DNA of 64,000 nucleotides from Glebionis coronaria (taxonomy: Eukaryota; Streptophyta; Magnoliopsida; Asterales; Asteraceae). Below are positions 11,291-22,767 of the stretch, piece after piece. Below the pieces are notes generated by a model. The model ran no database searches. It was not told the origin of the DNA and saw nothing but the letters and a program-made list of their open reading frames with translations. Made by a program: the position numbers and the translations under genes. The first letter of the stretch is position 1, and every line of letters begins with the position of its first letter. Where the stretch lies: NCBI GenBank assembly GCA_025667525.1, contig CM046882.1, positions 523,182,618 through 523,246,617 on the forward strand, in the 5' to 3' direction.

Positions 11291-12230
11291 TTGAGTCTCA
11301 CATTAATGCTGGTTTAAGAGTACTTAAATATTTGAAACAAACACCTGGCTTTGGTATTCAGTTTAAAAAAGATATGAAATCTAGTTTGTAGGCTTTCAGA
11401 TAGAGACTGTGCTAAATGTCTTAGAACCAGAAAATATGTTTATTGTTTCTATGTGTATTTTTGTGATAATCTAGTATCTTGGAAAAGTAAGAAACAAGTA
11501 ACAATATCTAGGTTCTTTACTGAATCTGAGTATATATGTTTGGCATCTACTACTTGGAGATTATTTGGATTGCTAAAATTCTAAAGGACTTAGATATTGA
11601 GGGTTTGTTTCATGTGACTTTGTTTTATAATAGTTTCTCTACTATTTAGATAATTGATAATCTAGTTTTTGTGAGGAAATTAAATATTTTGAGATTGATT
11701 TACATCTTGTAGAGAAAGTTTATTATGGGGTTATTAAAACTCTAAAGGTTAGTTCTGCTAAGAATATGACACATATTAAAAAAGGCTAATTCTTGAAATG
11801 CCTAAAGATGACACTCTATTTGTTTTTTTCACCCACCAAACCAAAATTTCTCAAAATACCCGATGTGATCTATTGAAATTTCTCAAATAATTATTTTTGT
11901 ACTAAGTTGCATAAGCCGCATAGGTCGCATGAGGTATTCAGAGAAATTTTGGTTTAGTGTGTGCAAAAAAACAAATGATGAATAATCTTGAGACATTTTG
12001 AGAATTAGCCATTTTATAAAAGTGTTGATTGTAGCTAAGCATAATTAGTTATGTAAATAGATGAGTTTGGTTGATATGTTCAAACCATAAGCCTGAGAAA
12101 GGATGTTGGAATTATTTGTGGGCTCTTAGCAGAGGATTTATCTAAAAATAATTGAATAAATCATAAAAAACAAAAGTTGGTTGAGTGATATACTAATGTT
12201 TGTGTTGTGATTTTTTATTTTTACAAAAAA
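11290..12230 (+). pseudogene. Decayed copia RNase H region with nested MITE
   Basis: Frames full of stops still show copia RNase H: LRVLKYLKQTPGFGIQFKK (from about 11310), SLVSWKSKKQVTIS (about 11470), TESEYICLAST (about 11520), FEIDLHLVEKVYYG and TLKVSSAKN (about 11690-11770). The end, LVDMFKP, reappears near 12070 after a MITE at 11784-12010. This is a different copia family from the two larger elements in the window and much older. Confidence 0.7.
11784..12010. mobile_element. MITE inside decayed copia RNase H
   Basis: Terminal inverted repeats: GGCTAATTCTTGAAATG at the left and, inverted, GGCTAATTCTCAAAATG at the right; the inner arms continue with AAGATGA..., ATTTGTTTTTTT. The element interrupts recognisable RNase H codons. 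The duplication is too short or mutated to call (TTA possible). Confidence 0.65.
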
Positions 12231-12822
12231 CAATTGATAAGATAATTACATAAATAAAAATAAGCAAATGATTCATTGAGAAAACTTACATAGAAGAGAC
12301 ATTATGATGTGTATAGTCATTGTCGTATGTGTTTTTGTATTATGCGATTTTAAGAAAGAAAGTTGTTAAGAAACAAAGCGGTTAAGTTGTACACATTTTT
12401 CTTTAAGCTTTGTTCACTTGACTTGATTATAATAGAACTACTAATATAAAGAGTAAACTTTAAAAACCTTACAGTTTGTCCAAATTACGAACATTATCTC
12501 TATAACTTAAAAATATAAAAATTTGAAAAGCAATTATCATTTTCTTATAGAATATAGTCGCACTTTTTAAATTCATTTCTTCTTATACCATTGAAGATAC
12601 TTACACCCCAAAATTCTTTCTTTTAAAAGCAAGTGCACTTTCAAAGATGTAATGATTGTGTCAGCCATTTGGATAAACCGCAAGAACTGTTTTTGCACTT
12701 TAAACCACTTAAGGATGGAAAAACCCGATTCCCATAGAAAAACCGAAATTTGAACTAATTTAGATGAGGCGATGAATGCTTATTGGGTTACGGGATGGGT
12801 TTGAAGCTTAAATGGGGATTTT

Positions 12823-13544
12823 TTTGAACGACGGCTTGTATTAAAAACTAGAAAATGCTAGGATAATTACATAGAGGATATAGTTTCTACAGGATTACGT
12901 AACCACCCTAGACAACTAAACTTATTGAGGATTTCTAGAAGAAAACCAAAGAAAAGATTGACAAACAATGGAATCCCAAATCAAATTCTTCTTCGTAAGA
13001 GAGCTCGAGAAGATTAAGTTGTTGTGATACTTCCAAATATGCCACATCAGGAATTCCCCCAACACCATCAAAAAAGGACCGAACACGAGAATTCACGCGC
13101 ACCTCGTCAATCCAAAGAGTCCAGTCTGATATATTAGCACAGATGGGGAAATAGACATCCCACCACATAGCAAGAGAACACCATAACTCTCTCGCCAACT
13201 CACAATAAAAAAAGATGATTAGCCGTTTCGACGTCAGCTTGACATATAGGGCATAAAGACGAACCAATCGTGACACCTTTCCTTTCAAGATTGACCCTCA
13301 TTGGAAGTTTATTTAGCTTCGATCGCCGATTTTTTTACCTTTATAGGAATGTTACGATTCCATCTAGTAGCCATCTGATCTGTCTCCAAGATAGCTTCAT
13401 CCATAATTACACGCACTGAAGCCACTGAAAAAGCGACGATAGGATTAGGGAGCCACTACCAAGAATCACAGAATTCACTCAGGTGCACATCATCTAGAAT
13501 ATCAATCAGATCCTCAAATTGACTCATCTCCGCACCACCTCTAG
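12823..13544 (-). mobile_element. 5'-truncated LINE (L1-type) with target-site duplication
   Basis: Flanked by a 17-bp duplication GCTTAAATGGGGATTTT at 12806-12822 and 13545-13561. On the minus strand the decayed frames read RGGAEMSQFEDLIDILDD, DSW, ATRWNRNIPIKVKK, KLPMRVNLERKGVTIG, CPICQADVETANHLF and FYCELARELW. This is the C-terminal zinc-binding region (zf-RVT) of plant L1 reverse transcriptases. The minus-strand 3' end has a short A run next to the duplication, as expected for target-primed reverse transcription. Stops and frameshifts make it dead. Confidence 0.85.
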
Positions 13545-13659
13545 GCTTAAATGGGGATTTTAATTCAGTTTAAGGCAGAAAGCGAGGAAGAACATCACCA
13601 ACTCGCCCAACCTGAATAATATATTTACATATACAACTATATATATATATATTTATATA

Positions 13660-13914
13660 CTCTCTCCGTCCCATAATAAGTGTCCACTTTAATTTTTTTT
13701 GGTCTTCTTTACTCAACTTTGACCACAAATATCTTCATTTGTGTTATATAATACCAGATGAAAAATATATTTCTTGAAAATGTATTTAAATTTAAATCCA
13801 TACATATATTTTTCATCAAATATTATAGAACACAAATAAAGATATACATAGTCAAAGTTGAATAAGAAAGACCGAAAAAAGTTAAAGTGGACACTTATTA
13901 TTGGACGAAGGTAG
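13660..13914. mobile_element. Stowaway-type MITE
   Basis: Ends CTCTCTCCGTCCCATAATAA and, inverted, CTACCTTCGTCCAATAATAA, flanked by TA on both sides (13658-13659, 13915-13916). The arms pair over most of the length (GTGTCCACTTTAA, CAACTTTGAC, ATTTGTGTT). This is the classic Tc1/mariner Stowaway end sequence. Confidence 0.85.
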
Positions 13915-14077
13915 TAGTATTTACGTAATAAGAAAATAACTTTCTTATATTATTAGCTTTTTTTATCTTTGTAAGATTGTAATTATAAAAACTTGTTTAA
14001 TCTTATATATATTTATAAGTTATTATTTTTGGTGGTGTAATTTATTAATATTTATTTATAATACTTGTTATTAATTA

Positions 14078-14327
14078 CTCTCTCAAAATTCAAAATTATT
14101 GTCTCTATTGATTTTTTTGTTTTTTTCATCCAACTTTAACTTTATTTTTTTATTTTTGTTTTTTATATAATGATCGATGAAAACTATATCAATAAATATA
14201 TATTTAGAAATCAATTAATTTTTATATTTTTTTATTAAATAGTGTATAACACAAAAAATTAAAATTAAAGTTAAAAGAAATTGATCGAAAAAATTAATAA
14301 AAGATAACAATTTTAAGGCTAAGGGAG
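14078..14327. mobile_element. Divergent Stowaway-type MITE
   Basis: Left end CTCTCTCAAAATTCAAAATT and right end, inverted, CTCCCTTAGCCTTAAAATTG, flanked by TA. The arms pair as ATTGTCTCTATTGAT / ATCAATTTCTTTTAAC. Less conserved than its neighbour. Confidence 0.65.
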
Positions 14328-14638
14328 TAATTGTTAGTACTTTTAATTATTTAATGTTTTTCAAAAATAATAACAAATATAGGCAGATGGAGTAATTATT
14401 AGTAGCTTTTTAATTATTTAATGTTTAGAAAATAATAACAAACGTGAAATGATACAATTTGGTTGAGAATTGCACCTAGAGAGACACTCTGATATGATCC
14501 TCGATTAGTCTAAAAGGAGATTCATAGAATATCTCGCTCCGACAAAGCGTCTTTATTAGATCCTCGATGAGAATCGGGACGAGTTTGAAGATAACTTTAA
14601 TAATCGCCCTAACTCCTATGTAAATATAAAAGTTAAGA

Positions 14639-14920
14639 GTTAACTACATTTTTGGTCCTTATGGTTTGTCGAGTATAATGGTTTTAGTACACAAGTTTAA
14701 AAAGTAACGGATCTAGTCCAGAATCCGGTGATCCGTAACACTTTTGGTCCTAATGTGAGACCAAAACCGTTATATCTTGCAAATCATAAAGACCAAACCT
14801 GTTAACATTGGGCCAAAAGTGTTATGGATCATCGACTTCTAAACTGGATTCGTTACTTTTTAAACGTTTAGACCAAAACCGTTATATTCGACGGACCATA
14901 AGAAACAAAAATGTAGTTAA
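14639..14920. mobile_element. MITE with long terminal inverted repeats upstream of UBP1
   Basis: Left arm GTTAACTACATTTTTGGTCC, right arm inverted ATTAACTACATTTTTGTTTC. Inner arms pair as TTATGGTTTGTCGA / TTATGGTCCGTCGA and as AAAAAGTAACGGATC / AAAAAGTAACGAATC. The element lies 200 bp before the UBP1 start codon, so it may sit in or near the promoter. Confidence 0.7.
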
Positions 14921-15124
14921 TGCACTGACTTGCTACATCACAATAGTCAAAGGACCAACTCCAATCATTCCCCCAAATTGATTTATCACATCATAAAAAA
15001 ATACTTACCCATTTCATATCATTTCATTTCCCCCAAATTGATTTTTCTTACCAAATTTTCATACCCACTATTTAATCAATTAGAAACCCTAACCCCAAAA
15101 TTAAATTAAATTAAAATCAAAAGA

Positions 15125-18100
15125 ATGCAACATCAAAGACTAAAACAACAACAACATCAGCAACAACAACAAGCTTTGATGCAACAAGCTATCCTTCAAC
15201 AACAATCTTTATATCCTCATCCTGGCTTATTAGCTCCTCCACAGGTTTTTTTTTTTTTTTTTTTTTTTTTGAATTTGAATTTGATTTTTTCCTTGATGGG
15301 TTTTGTTTGGTTTTGTGTTTTGTGTAATGGGTATTTTTTGGTTTTTCAAATTATTGGTTTTTTTAGCTTAATTTTGTGATTTATGTGAAATTGAAATGAT
15401 CATGAGTTTAGTTTAGGCGAAATTTATGCGTTTTTCGTATATCGAATGGCGAGATTGTGTTACTTGTTTAGAACTGACGTGATTAACGGCTTTTTCTAGT
15501 TTTGGTAATTGGGGAGGTTTGGGGTTATGGTAATTTTGTAATTAAAGCGTTTTAGCTTGGAACTGAGCTGATACTCGTGGAGGCGTGTTTGAACACGTCT
15601 ATTTTTGCTTGAACATGTGTTTTTTATTTTATTTTATTTTTTGATCGGGATGCTAAGGGTGGTGCCTAATTGTTTTTCTATGATCCTTGAATGTTAGTAG
15701 TTCATAGTGTGATGGTTTCACTTGTCGTGGTTTATGTAGATACCATGTGCGCGCGGATCTATTTTTTTTGCCAAGTTAGATGAATTTGATCGAAATATTA
15801 AGGGTGATGCCTATTTGTTTTTCTATGATCCTTGGATATTAGTAGTTCCTAGCGTGATTGTTTAACTTGTTGTGGTTTAGGTGGATACCATGTGCACGGG
15901 ACTCTATTTTGTAATGTATCGTAGTGGGTGTCGTTTAGTTTCTTACGGTTATTGCATATTGGTTTCCGTTCTTATATGATCATATTAGGAGCACTTGGTG
16001 CTATTAACCTTGTGGGTGACATGGATCGAGGAAGGTAGTTCTAGTTTTGGAGTTTAGTTTTATTCTTGCTTGTTGGTCTCGCAAAACATTTGTGTAATAG
16101 TATGGTACTCTTCAGCATCTGGATTGGTTTCTTCTGTTGAACAAATACATTTTGGCAGTAATCAGTAAACACATCGGGAATGTCTATTTTGAATAGGTTT
16201 TAAAATAGATAATTAGTCATGACAATAAAAGCATTCTATTGCTGCTTGGTCTTAGTGGATAGTTTTATATATTTGTTGTGAACGCACACAATCAAAACCC
16301 TGTTCTTAGATGTATAAGAACTGTTGAACTTTTATTTTTTTATGAAGGTAACTATACCGAGCCACTGTAGGTGACCTGGCAGGTAAAACCCAGACTTCAC
16401 ATACCACCCGCAAGACCCATGGACCCTGGAAATCACTAGCCCTTCACAATCATGGATTATATGGCTTGGACGGGTGGACCCATGGAGTTTGCAGCTAACG
16501 AGATTTGAACTTGAGAGTTGAGATCTCTTATTGGGACTCTTAAGCCCTTACCACTAAGCTGCGCCCTAATGATTAAGAACTGTTAATTGTTTGTAAGCAG
16601 TTGGCACCTTTTATAAGTCTGATTGTGACTTCAAAGGTGAAGATCTAGTTTCCATAGTTCTTGAAAGCAGGTGATCAAAGTCATTGCTCAAGATTTCTCA
16701 AGTTTGTTGTTGACTTACTAGTAATTGTGCGAGGCTTAGGAACTCATAGCCTGATCTTCTTACATGGTTTCTATGGCACTTTTACCTTCTAAGCTTATAT
16801 AGGAGAATTTTGTGGACATTTGTTTGTTTTGTGAGTGTTTATTTGTTCGTTGGTTTGTAGTTTAGTAGGGGATACATGATACACTTTTCCCTGGGCCTAG
16901 TTTTCTCTAGTTTCTAGTTAGTGGGAACCTTTATCTTTTTTATTCTTAGCTTTATTTTTTAGTCTTTTTCCCTTTTTTTTACTTTTTTATTTTGCAGATT
17001 GAGCCTATCCCAAGTGGAAATCTGCCTCCTGGCTTTGATCCAAATACGTGCCGCAGTGTGTGAGTGGTTTACAAACGGTTTTTTCTATTTCTTTTTTCTT
17101 TTTCTTTTTTATTTGCATGTTTAAGCATGACAAAGCCTTGATAAGACCCCGTTCAGCTACTCTGTGCTGTTGAAATTGCTATATTTGGTACTCTATAAAG
17201 TTTGCATTTCTCGGCCTGTAATACATATACAGATTTTGGAGTTTGTAATTGTAGTATGCTAAGTGTCAAAAGTAGGATTATTATATGTTTATATGTGTAT
17301 GGAAACTGGGGTATATTCTATAGCTAAACTTATTTCTTTCTTTCATTTTTCTCTTTTTCTTTGAATTTTTATTTTCTTTATTTTTGAGTAATTGCAGGTA
17401 TGTTGGGAACGTTCATATACAAGTGACTGAACCCCTTCTGCAAGAGGTTTTTGCAAGTACTGGCCCTGTTGAAGGCTGCAAACTCATAAGAAAAGAGAAG
17501 GTAGCTACTTATATTATTAACTTGTTAGATGTTCTTGATCAAGTTAGCGTATGATTCATTTCATTTACCTACTTCTTATATGGTTTGTCGCTCTGTTTTT
17601 GTGCAGTCATCTTATGGATTCATTCACTACTTTGATCGTAGATCAGCTGCGCTTGCTATATTATCACTAAATGGGAGGCATTTGTAAGTGTTTATTTAGT
17701 AAAGTTATGTGTTGCTTTGCATCGGATTTACCACTTCTAATTAATTTTATTTGCAGGTTTGGACAACCTATTAAAGTTAACTGGGCATATGCCAGTGGAC
17801 AGAGGGAAGACACGTCAGGTACGTTTTATGCAGTTTTTATCTTATTTGAATAATTTGTGTAAAGGCTAGACTTCTATACCTGCTATTGTTGATAATTGTT
17901 GTGCATTACTTTGATTATTATCTTATGACTTCCCACTTGTAATTTGCAGGTCATTTCAACATATTTGTTGGTGATCTTAGCCCTGAGGTCACTGATGCTA
18001 TGCTGTTTGCATGCTTCTCTGTTTATGCTAGTTGTTCGTGAGTACATTGTCTCTCTCTCTCTGACACACACACAAACACACTCGCACAATAATATACTTA

Positions 18101-20141
18101 TATTTATTATTTTTTGATCTGCTGTAGGGACGCACGAGTTATGTGGGATCAGAAAACTGGTCGTTCACGAGGTTTTGGGTTTGTTTCTTTCCGGAACCAA
18201 CAGGTTTATATTTCATAACTGAAACCTTTTTTATTGTTGGAGTTTACTTCTGGAGAAAATGGTGGCACAAGTCTGTATATTTCAAAAAGCTCAACTAAAA
18301 TGCATTTTTTACGACCCTACCTAAAACAACAAAAAGAAAGGGTTTAGGGTGTTTCTAAGGCACTTTATGACAAATACGGGTGAATGACCCCAAAAAAGTG
18401 TATAAAATGACACCTCATCCAACTGTTTGTGGGATCTATGCGCTTTTTTTTTTTCTAGGAAAAGGTCAGCTAGATTAAAGTTTTACTTTCACTATTCGTA
18501 TGGTATAATAGGAACTAATATCTGACTTCATTTTTTCCTGCGCAGGACGCTCAAAGTGCTATAAATGACTTAACTGGTAAGAGTTACCTCAATACTTCAT
18601 ATAATCATGTTTATTTAATTTTTACTCAAATCGAGTTTGATTTTTTCTGATATGAAGCTATATGCAGTATTCTTTGATTGCAAGTTTCAGTTTTACTCGC
18701 TTTAACTACAGTTTACTTACGTCATTATTTAACCTAATCTTATCAGGGAAGTGGCTCGGCAGTAGGCAGATACGCTGCAATTGGGCTACCAAAGGTGCTG
18801 GTACCAGTGATGAAAAACAGGCCTCAGATTCTAAAAGTGTGGCGGAACTAACAAATGGTTCTTCAGGTTTGCCATACTAGCTGACTATAAATTAGATATT
18901 TTTAAAAGTTGTCACTTGAGTATCATATGGTCATGATATTATATAATTTGCAGAGGACGTGAAGGAGCCTGTTAATGTTGATGCTCCTGAGAATAACCCA
19001 CAGTATACTACAGTTTACGTCGGCGGCCTTGCTCCAGAAGTAAGGAATCATATTTTTCAGCTATATATCTATGAGTATATGATATTATTGTTTTGCACAC
19101 TTTTGCATGTGATGATAATCTTACTTTGCTTAATGATTGGAAACAGTGGCGGACGCAGGAATATAGAAAGTGGGGGGCAAAAATTTTTTTTTGGACAATG
19201 ACATCAAAATACGGAAAAAAAAATTATTATCGAAATGATAAATCGAGTATTTTTACTTAGAAATGAGAGATTTATAAGGTGTTGGCGTAGTGAATATTGA
19301 GTTTTAATAAGTAAGTGGGGGGCAATTTAGTTTATGAGTGGGGGGCACGTTCAAAAAATACTCAAAATCGAAAAAATTTAACACTAAAATCTCATTTTAT
19401 CGGGCTAGTCATGGGGGGCGCCGCCCCCCCGAACTCTCTATGTATGTCCGCCCCTGATTGGAAATTGTTGTGTGACTTCAAGATGGCGTCTCTTTTGGAA
19501 GTTCAGTTTTTCTTATATGGCTAGTTACTGATGGGCATGAATTGATTTATACAATTTTGATATCAGGTTACCCAGCTTGAGCTCCATCGTCACTTTCATT
19601 CCCTTGGTGCTGGAATAATTGAGGAAGTTCGGGTGCAGCCTGATAAAGGGTTTGGTTTCGTGAGATACAATAGCCATGGCGAGGCTGCTTTGGCTATTCA
19701 GATGGGAAACACACAATCCATTCTTTACGGTAGACAAATTAAGGTGCACACGCTGTTGATCTTCTGTTCACTTTCTCTATTTTCATTAGTTAGTGAGTTC
19801 CACAAGCTATTTCACTCGCTGTATAAAAACCTGACGCTTGACTTTTTATGTATGCAATTTAGTGCTCTTGGGGAAGTAAGCCGACTCCACCAGGAACGAG
19901 CTCAAACCCACTTCCACCACCTGCACCTAGTCCAATGCTATCAGCTGCTGACTTGATTGCTTATGAGCGAACACTGGCACTGAGTAAGATGGGAGGGATG
20001 CCTGGCATCGGGATGCATCCATTTAAACAACCACCTATGGGTATGGGTATGGGCATGGGTGGTGCTGGAGCAAGCCAGGCCCTTTATGATGGTGGTTTCC
20101 AGAATGTTGCGGCTGCCCAACAACTCATGTACTATCAGTGA
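15125..20141 (+). CDS. UBP1: Oligouridylate-binding protein 1 (three-RRM hnRNP-like), one-base frameshift in RRM2
   Basis: Nuclear and stress-granule RNA-binding protein that binds U-rich pre-mRNA and influences splicing and mRNA stability (family knowledge). I assign 12 exons with GT-AG borders: 15125-15244, 16998-17059, 17398-17500, 17607-17683, 17757-17818, 17950-18037, 18128-18204, 18546-18576, 18747-18866, 18954-19039, 19567-19743, 19863-20141. The N-terminus is Gln-rich. RRM1 has YVGNVHI and SYGFIHY, RRM2 [11 protein letters not shown]3 TVYVGGLAP and KGFGFVRY. The C-terminus is Gly/Met-rich and ends [10 protein letters not shown], the conserved UBP1 tail. Exon 7 carries an extra T at 18180-18183 in the RRM2 RNP1 motif, which would stop translation in exon 8. 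All other junctions keep frame, and without the extra base the protein would be 426 residues. Confidence 0.9.
15245..15271 (+). repeat. Poly-T run at the first UBP1 splice donor
   Basis: About 25 T residues directly follow the exon 1 border (CCACAG|GT). U-rich intron starts are bound by UBP1-type and TIA-1-type proteins in general, so this could matter for splicing of the gene itself (inference). Confidence 0.7.
16326..16573 (-). mobile_element. SINE in UBP1 intron 1
   Basis: Flanked by an 11-bp duplication TAAGAACTGTT (16315-16325 and 16574-16584). On the minus strand the head is tRNA-like: GGGCGCAGCTTAGTGGTAAG resembles a pol III box A region and AGTTCAAATCTC resembles box B. The 3' end on that strand is A-rich (T-rich on plus near 16330). 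Length about 248 bp fits plant SINEs. Confidence 0.75.
18047..18079 (+). repeat. CT/AC microsatellite in UBP1 intron 6
   Basis: A (TC)n run followed by (AC)n-rich sequence immediately after the exon 6 donor. Confidence 0.7.
19144..19456. mobile_element. hAT-like MITE in UBP1 intron 10
   Basis: Ends CAGTGGCGGACGCAGGAATA and, inverted, CAGGGGCGGACATACATAGA. An exact 8-bp duplication ATTGGAAA flanks it (19136-19143 and 19457-19464), the hAT target size. The interior has GGGGGGCA runs and a GC-rich spot GGGGGGCGCCGCCCCCC near 19413. No coding capacity. Confidence 0.85.
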
Positions 20142-21400
20142 GTGAATACTGTGGCGTTTTTCTGAGTTATGCTTTGTTTGTGAGTTTCTAGGAGGCTTTA
20201 TGATGTTTTATCTTTCTCTTTTCTTCTATTTATCCTTTTACCCATGTTGTCTTACTTATATATGTTTGTCATGAGTATGAATACATATTATGTATTTTAA
20301 TGTTATTTACGGGGATGCCTGCTTGTTTGTAACGGTGATGAGTGGCTCTGTTTTTTTTTGGTCCGAGACAAATGCCTGATCCTTGGGTATGTTATCTGCC
20401 GGAACTGCACCAACTGTAAACCTCATCTGAACTCTTTTTGATTGTGTCGAGCAAAACAGGTGAAAAGTGCAATCATAGCTTTCGAGAGATTAAGCTTTAG
20501 TGGCATTAAATTCAACATATGTCTGTCCCAACTCCCAAGTAGAGAGGGCTTGTTTATGGCTTGCAAGATACTTGACATTGGCTTATTGTGTGCATTTATA
20601 TCTTGCTTTGTCTATGCGATTGTTCAAAATGGATTTGCATCAACCTTGATTTTCAAAATTTCTGCGCTAGGCTTCAAAACCCAAAATCTTAAGTTGAGGC
20701 GACTGTTTATACCTTGAGATGTAACGAAAGTATCGTCATCTGTTACAAAACCACTATACTTTCTTTTACTAGACAATTCCGTGTGCGTAATGGCGATGGT
20801 GTAGATTAGAGTTGAGATCAAATGGTAAGTTTCTTTTAAAAAAAAATAAGAAGATACAAAATTAGTATAACTGTAAATTTAAATCATATATCATATATGT
20901 ATACTACATATAAAACATGTAAGCCTTTTAATAATAAAACAGTTGAAAATTCAAGTTATATCTACTAATGCATCATGTACAACTAAAGCTAGCTTATAAA
21001 ACTAAAATAACATAATTTAATACTCATACTTTAACACCTCGTTAATACAAACATAATTTATACTCATATTAAAACTAATTAATACATAATTAAAAATAAA
21101 AATAATTAATACTACTTAATACATGATTAAAACACTTCTTTATTTAAAAGTATAAGTATATATTCACATTGTACGACAACTAAAAGCATACACCTTAAAA
21201 AATGTACATATGTTGTCTACCTGAAATAATAGTGTATATAAGTTTAAAAACCGAATCGTGCCAACGTGTTCAACCGGAAAACCGAAGTCACCATGGGTTC
21301 AACTAGCCAGTTACATACAGTTATCTAAAATTTAAATTGTCGTTTTTCGAGATGTCGTTGTAAGAAAAACGTAAAATTAAAATTAAGTTCGCCGAATATT
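20142..21400. other. UBP1 3' flank and AT-rich intergenic DNA
   Basis: The first 300 bases probably hold the UBP1 3' UTR. Beyond that I see AT-rich sequence with only short random ORFs (largest about 90 codons at 20442-20717, no recognisable domain). Confidence 0.5.
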
Positions 21401-21407
21401 ATGTTAC

Positions 21408-21441
21408 AGGGGTACCCGCCGCTGCAACGCACGGGTACCCT
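21408..21441. repeat. GGGTACCC hairpin (possible Helitron-type 3' hairpin)
   Basis: GGGTACCCGCC, a TGCAACGCAC loop region and GGGTACCC form a GC-rich hairpin in very AT-rich DNA. Such hairpins with a CAACGC core occur near plant Helitron ends, but no CTRR end lies at the usual distance. Confidence 0.35.
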
Positions 21442-21443
21442 CA

Positions 21444-22030
21444 TAATATGTTTTCTAATTGTTAGTTAGATGCATTTTTTTAATTTCTCTTGTTCTTTTC
21501 CTCCACGTGTGCCGAAATTCTGAAAATCAATTTGCACCATCTTTCGAAACTAAAAAAGGTGCATCTATATGAATAGATTTGCATCTAAGGCACGTCGTTG
21601 CATCTTAAATGTATAATTTTAATCACTTCTCACCACTTGTTTTTTTTTAATTTACTCTTTATTGGATCCCTACTTTAAGTAGAGTTAGGATCAAATGAGA
21701 TTTTTTTTTAAAAATTCGAGATGTGTCGACCTAACTTAGATGCATCTCTATAATCTTATATGCATTATAATGCATCATACTATGTTTTCTAACTTTTAGT
21801 TAGATGCATATACGTATATAGATGTATTTTTTAGTTCTCTCGTTTTTTTTCCTCTACGTGTGCCGAAATCATGAAAATTAATTTGCACCATCCACACATT
21901 AAATTAACTTTTGAAACTAAAAAGGTGCATCTATATGAATAGATCGGCATCTAATGCAAGTCGTTGCATCTCAAATGTATAGTTTTTGTTACTTCTCGCT
22001 ACTTCTTATTTTAATTTATTTTTTACTAAA
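21444..22030 (+). repeat. Direct duplication of a roughly 220-bp unit
   Basis: The unit begins ATGTTTTCTAA.T.TTAGTTAG and includes ACGTGTGCCGAAAT, AATTTGCACCATC, GGTGCATCTATATGAATAG, a GTCGTTGCATCT block and ACTTCTC.C.ACTT. It occurs at about 21444-21650 and 21783-22005. Repeated GATGCA/TGCATC words are notable. The middle spacer is AT-rich. Confidence 0.7.
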
Positions 22031-22767
22031 TCCATACTCTATATGAGGTAATTGTAAAGATCAAATGAGAAATAAAAGTAAAATGAGAAGAATGAGAACT
22101 AAATATAGTCGTACATTTTAGATGTACATATAAAACAAGAGTAATACTACATTTATTAAGAATTTACAAAAAACAAAATTCACACACATATGTCATGTGA
22201 ATATGGTGAGTGGAACATATGAAAGAGAAAACATCAAACAATTTTACGCCACTATGACATGGCAAGTGAATTAGACTAATAAAAATGGTTGATGTTTATC
22301 TTTCATATTTTTCACTTACTATTTTCACATGAAACACGTGTGTGGATTTTGTTTTGTAATTTTTCAATGGATGTATCATTAATTTGAAAAGAGATGTATC
22401 TGTTTAGAAAGGTAAGTTAGTGGTTAGTGGGTCGAGTCATGTCGTGATTTTCAAACGAGTAATATGTTCTTTTTCGAACCCTCTCCTGGTTATGGTTAAA
22501 CTCATTATCTGTTTCGCTTGAGAAAAAATTTTTTTGGCAGGCCTCGAACCCGACACCTTAAGAAAAATGACATATCACAAAGAAACCACTTACTTAAACT
22601 TTGGTGACCAATTGCGTTAGACAAATTGGTTTAAAAAAATGCATGTCTAATGAAATTCTCTTTCTTCATTTAAAATATATGACTACAAAGATGTCTCATT
22701 CCTTCTATTTTCTTTTCTTTTTCTAATGAATCCATTCATATAAAATATCGTACAATTCTCATAGAGA

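Larger units (their letters stand above)
12730..14625. repeat. Old dispersed repeat, host of three nested insertions
   Basis: Related to a second copy at about 25845-26430. Shared pieces include a GGGATTTTTAAT segment, ATTGTAATTATAAAAACTTG / ATTGTTATTATAAGAACTAG, GTGTAATTTATTAATATTTAT, and AATAACAAACGTGAAATGATA...GAGAATTGCAC. In this copy those pieces are separated by a LINE (12823-13544) and two Stowaway-type MITEs (13660-13914 and 14078-14327). Superfamily not determined. Confidence 0.6.

Noticed and set aside
12935..13288. 117-codon minus-strand ORF as a gene of its own
   Set aside because: Explained by the 5'-truncated LINE; the zinc-binding region is shifted between frames and flanked by a target duplication.
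16500..16573. tRNA gene in UBP1 intron 1
   Set aside because: Only box-like segments are present and no cloverleaf forms; SINE with target duplication explains it better.
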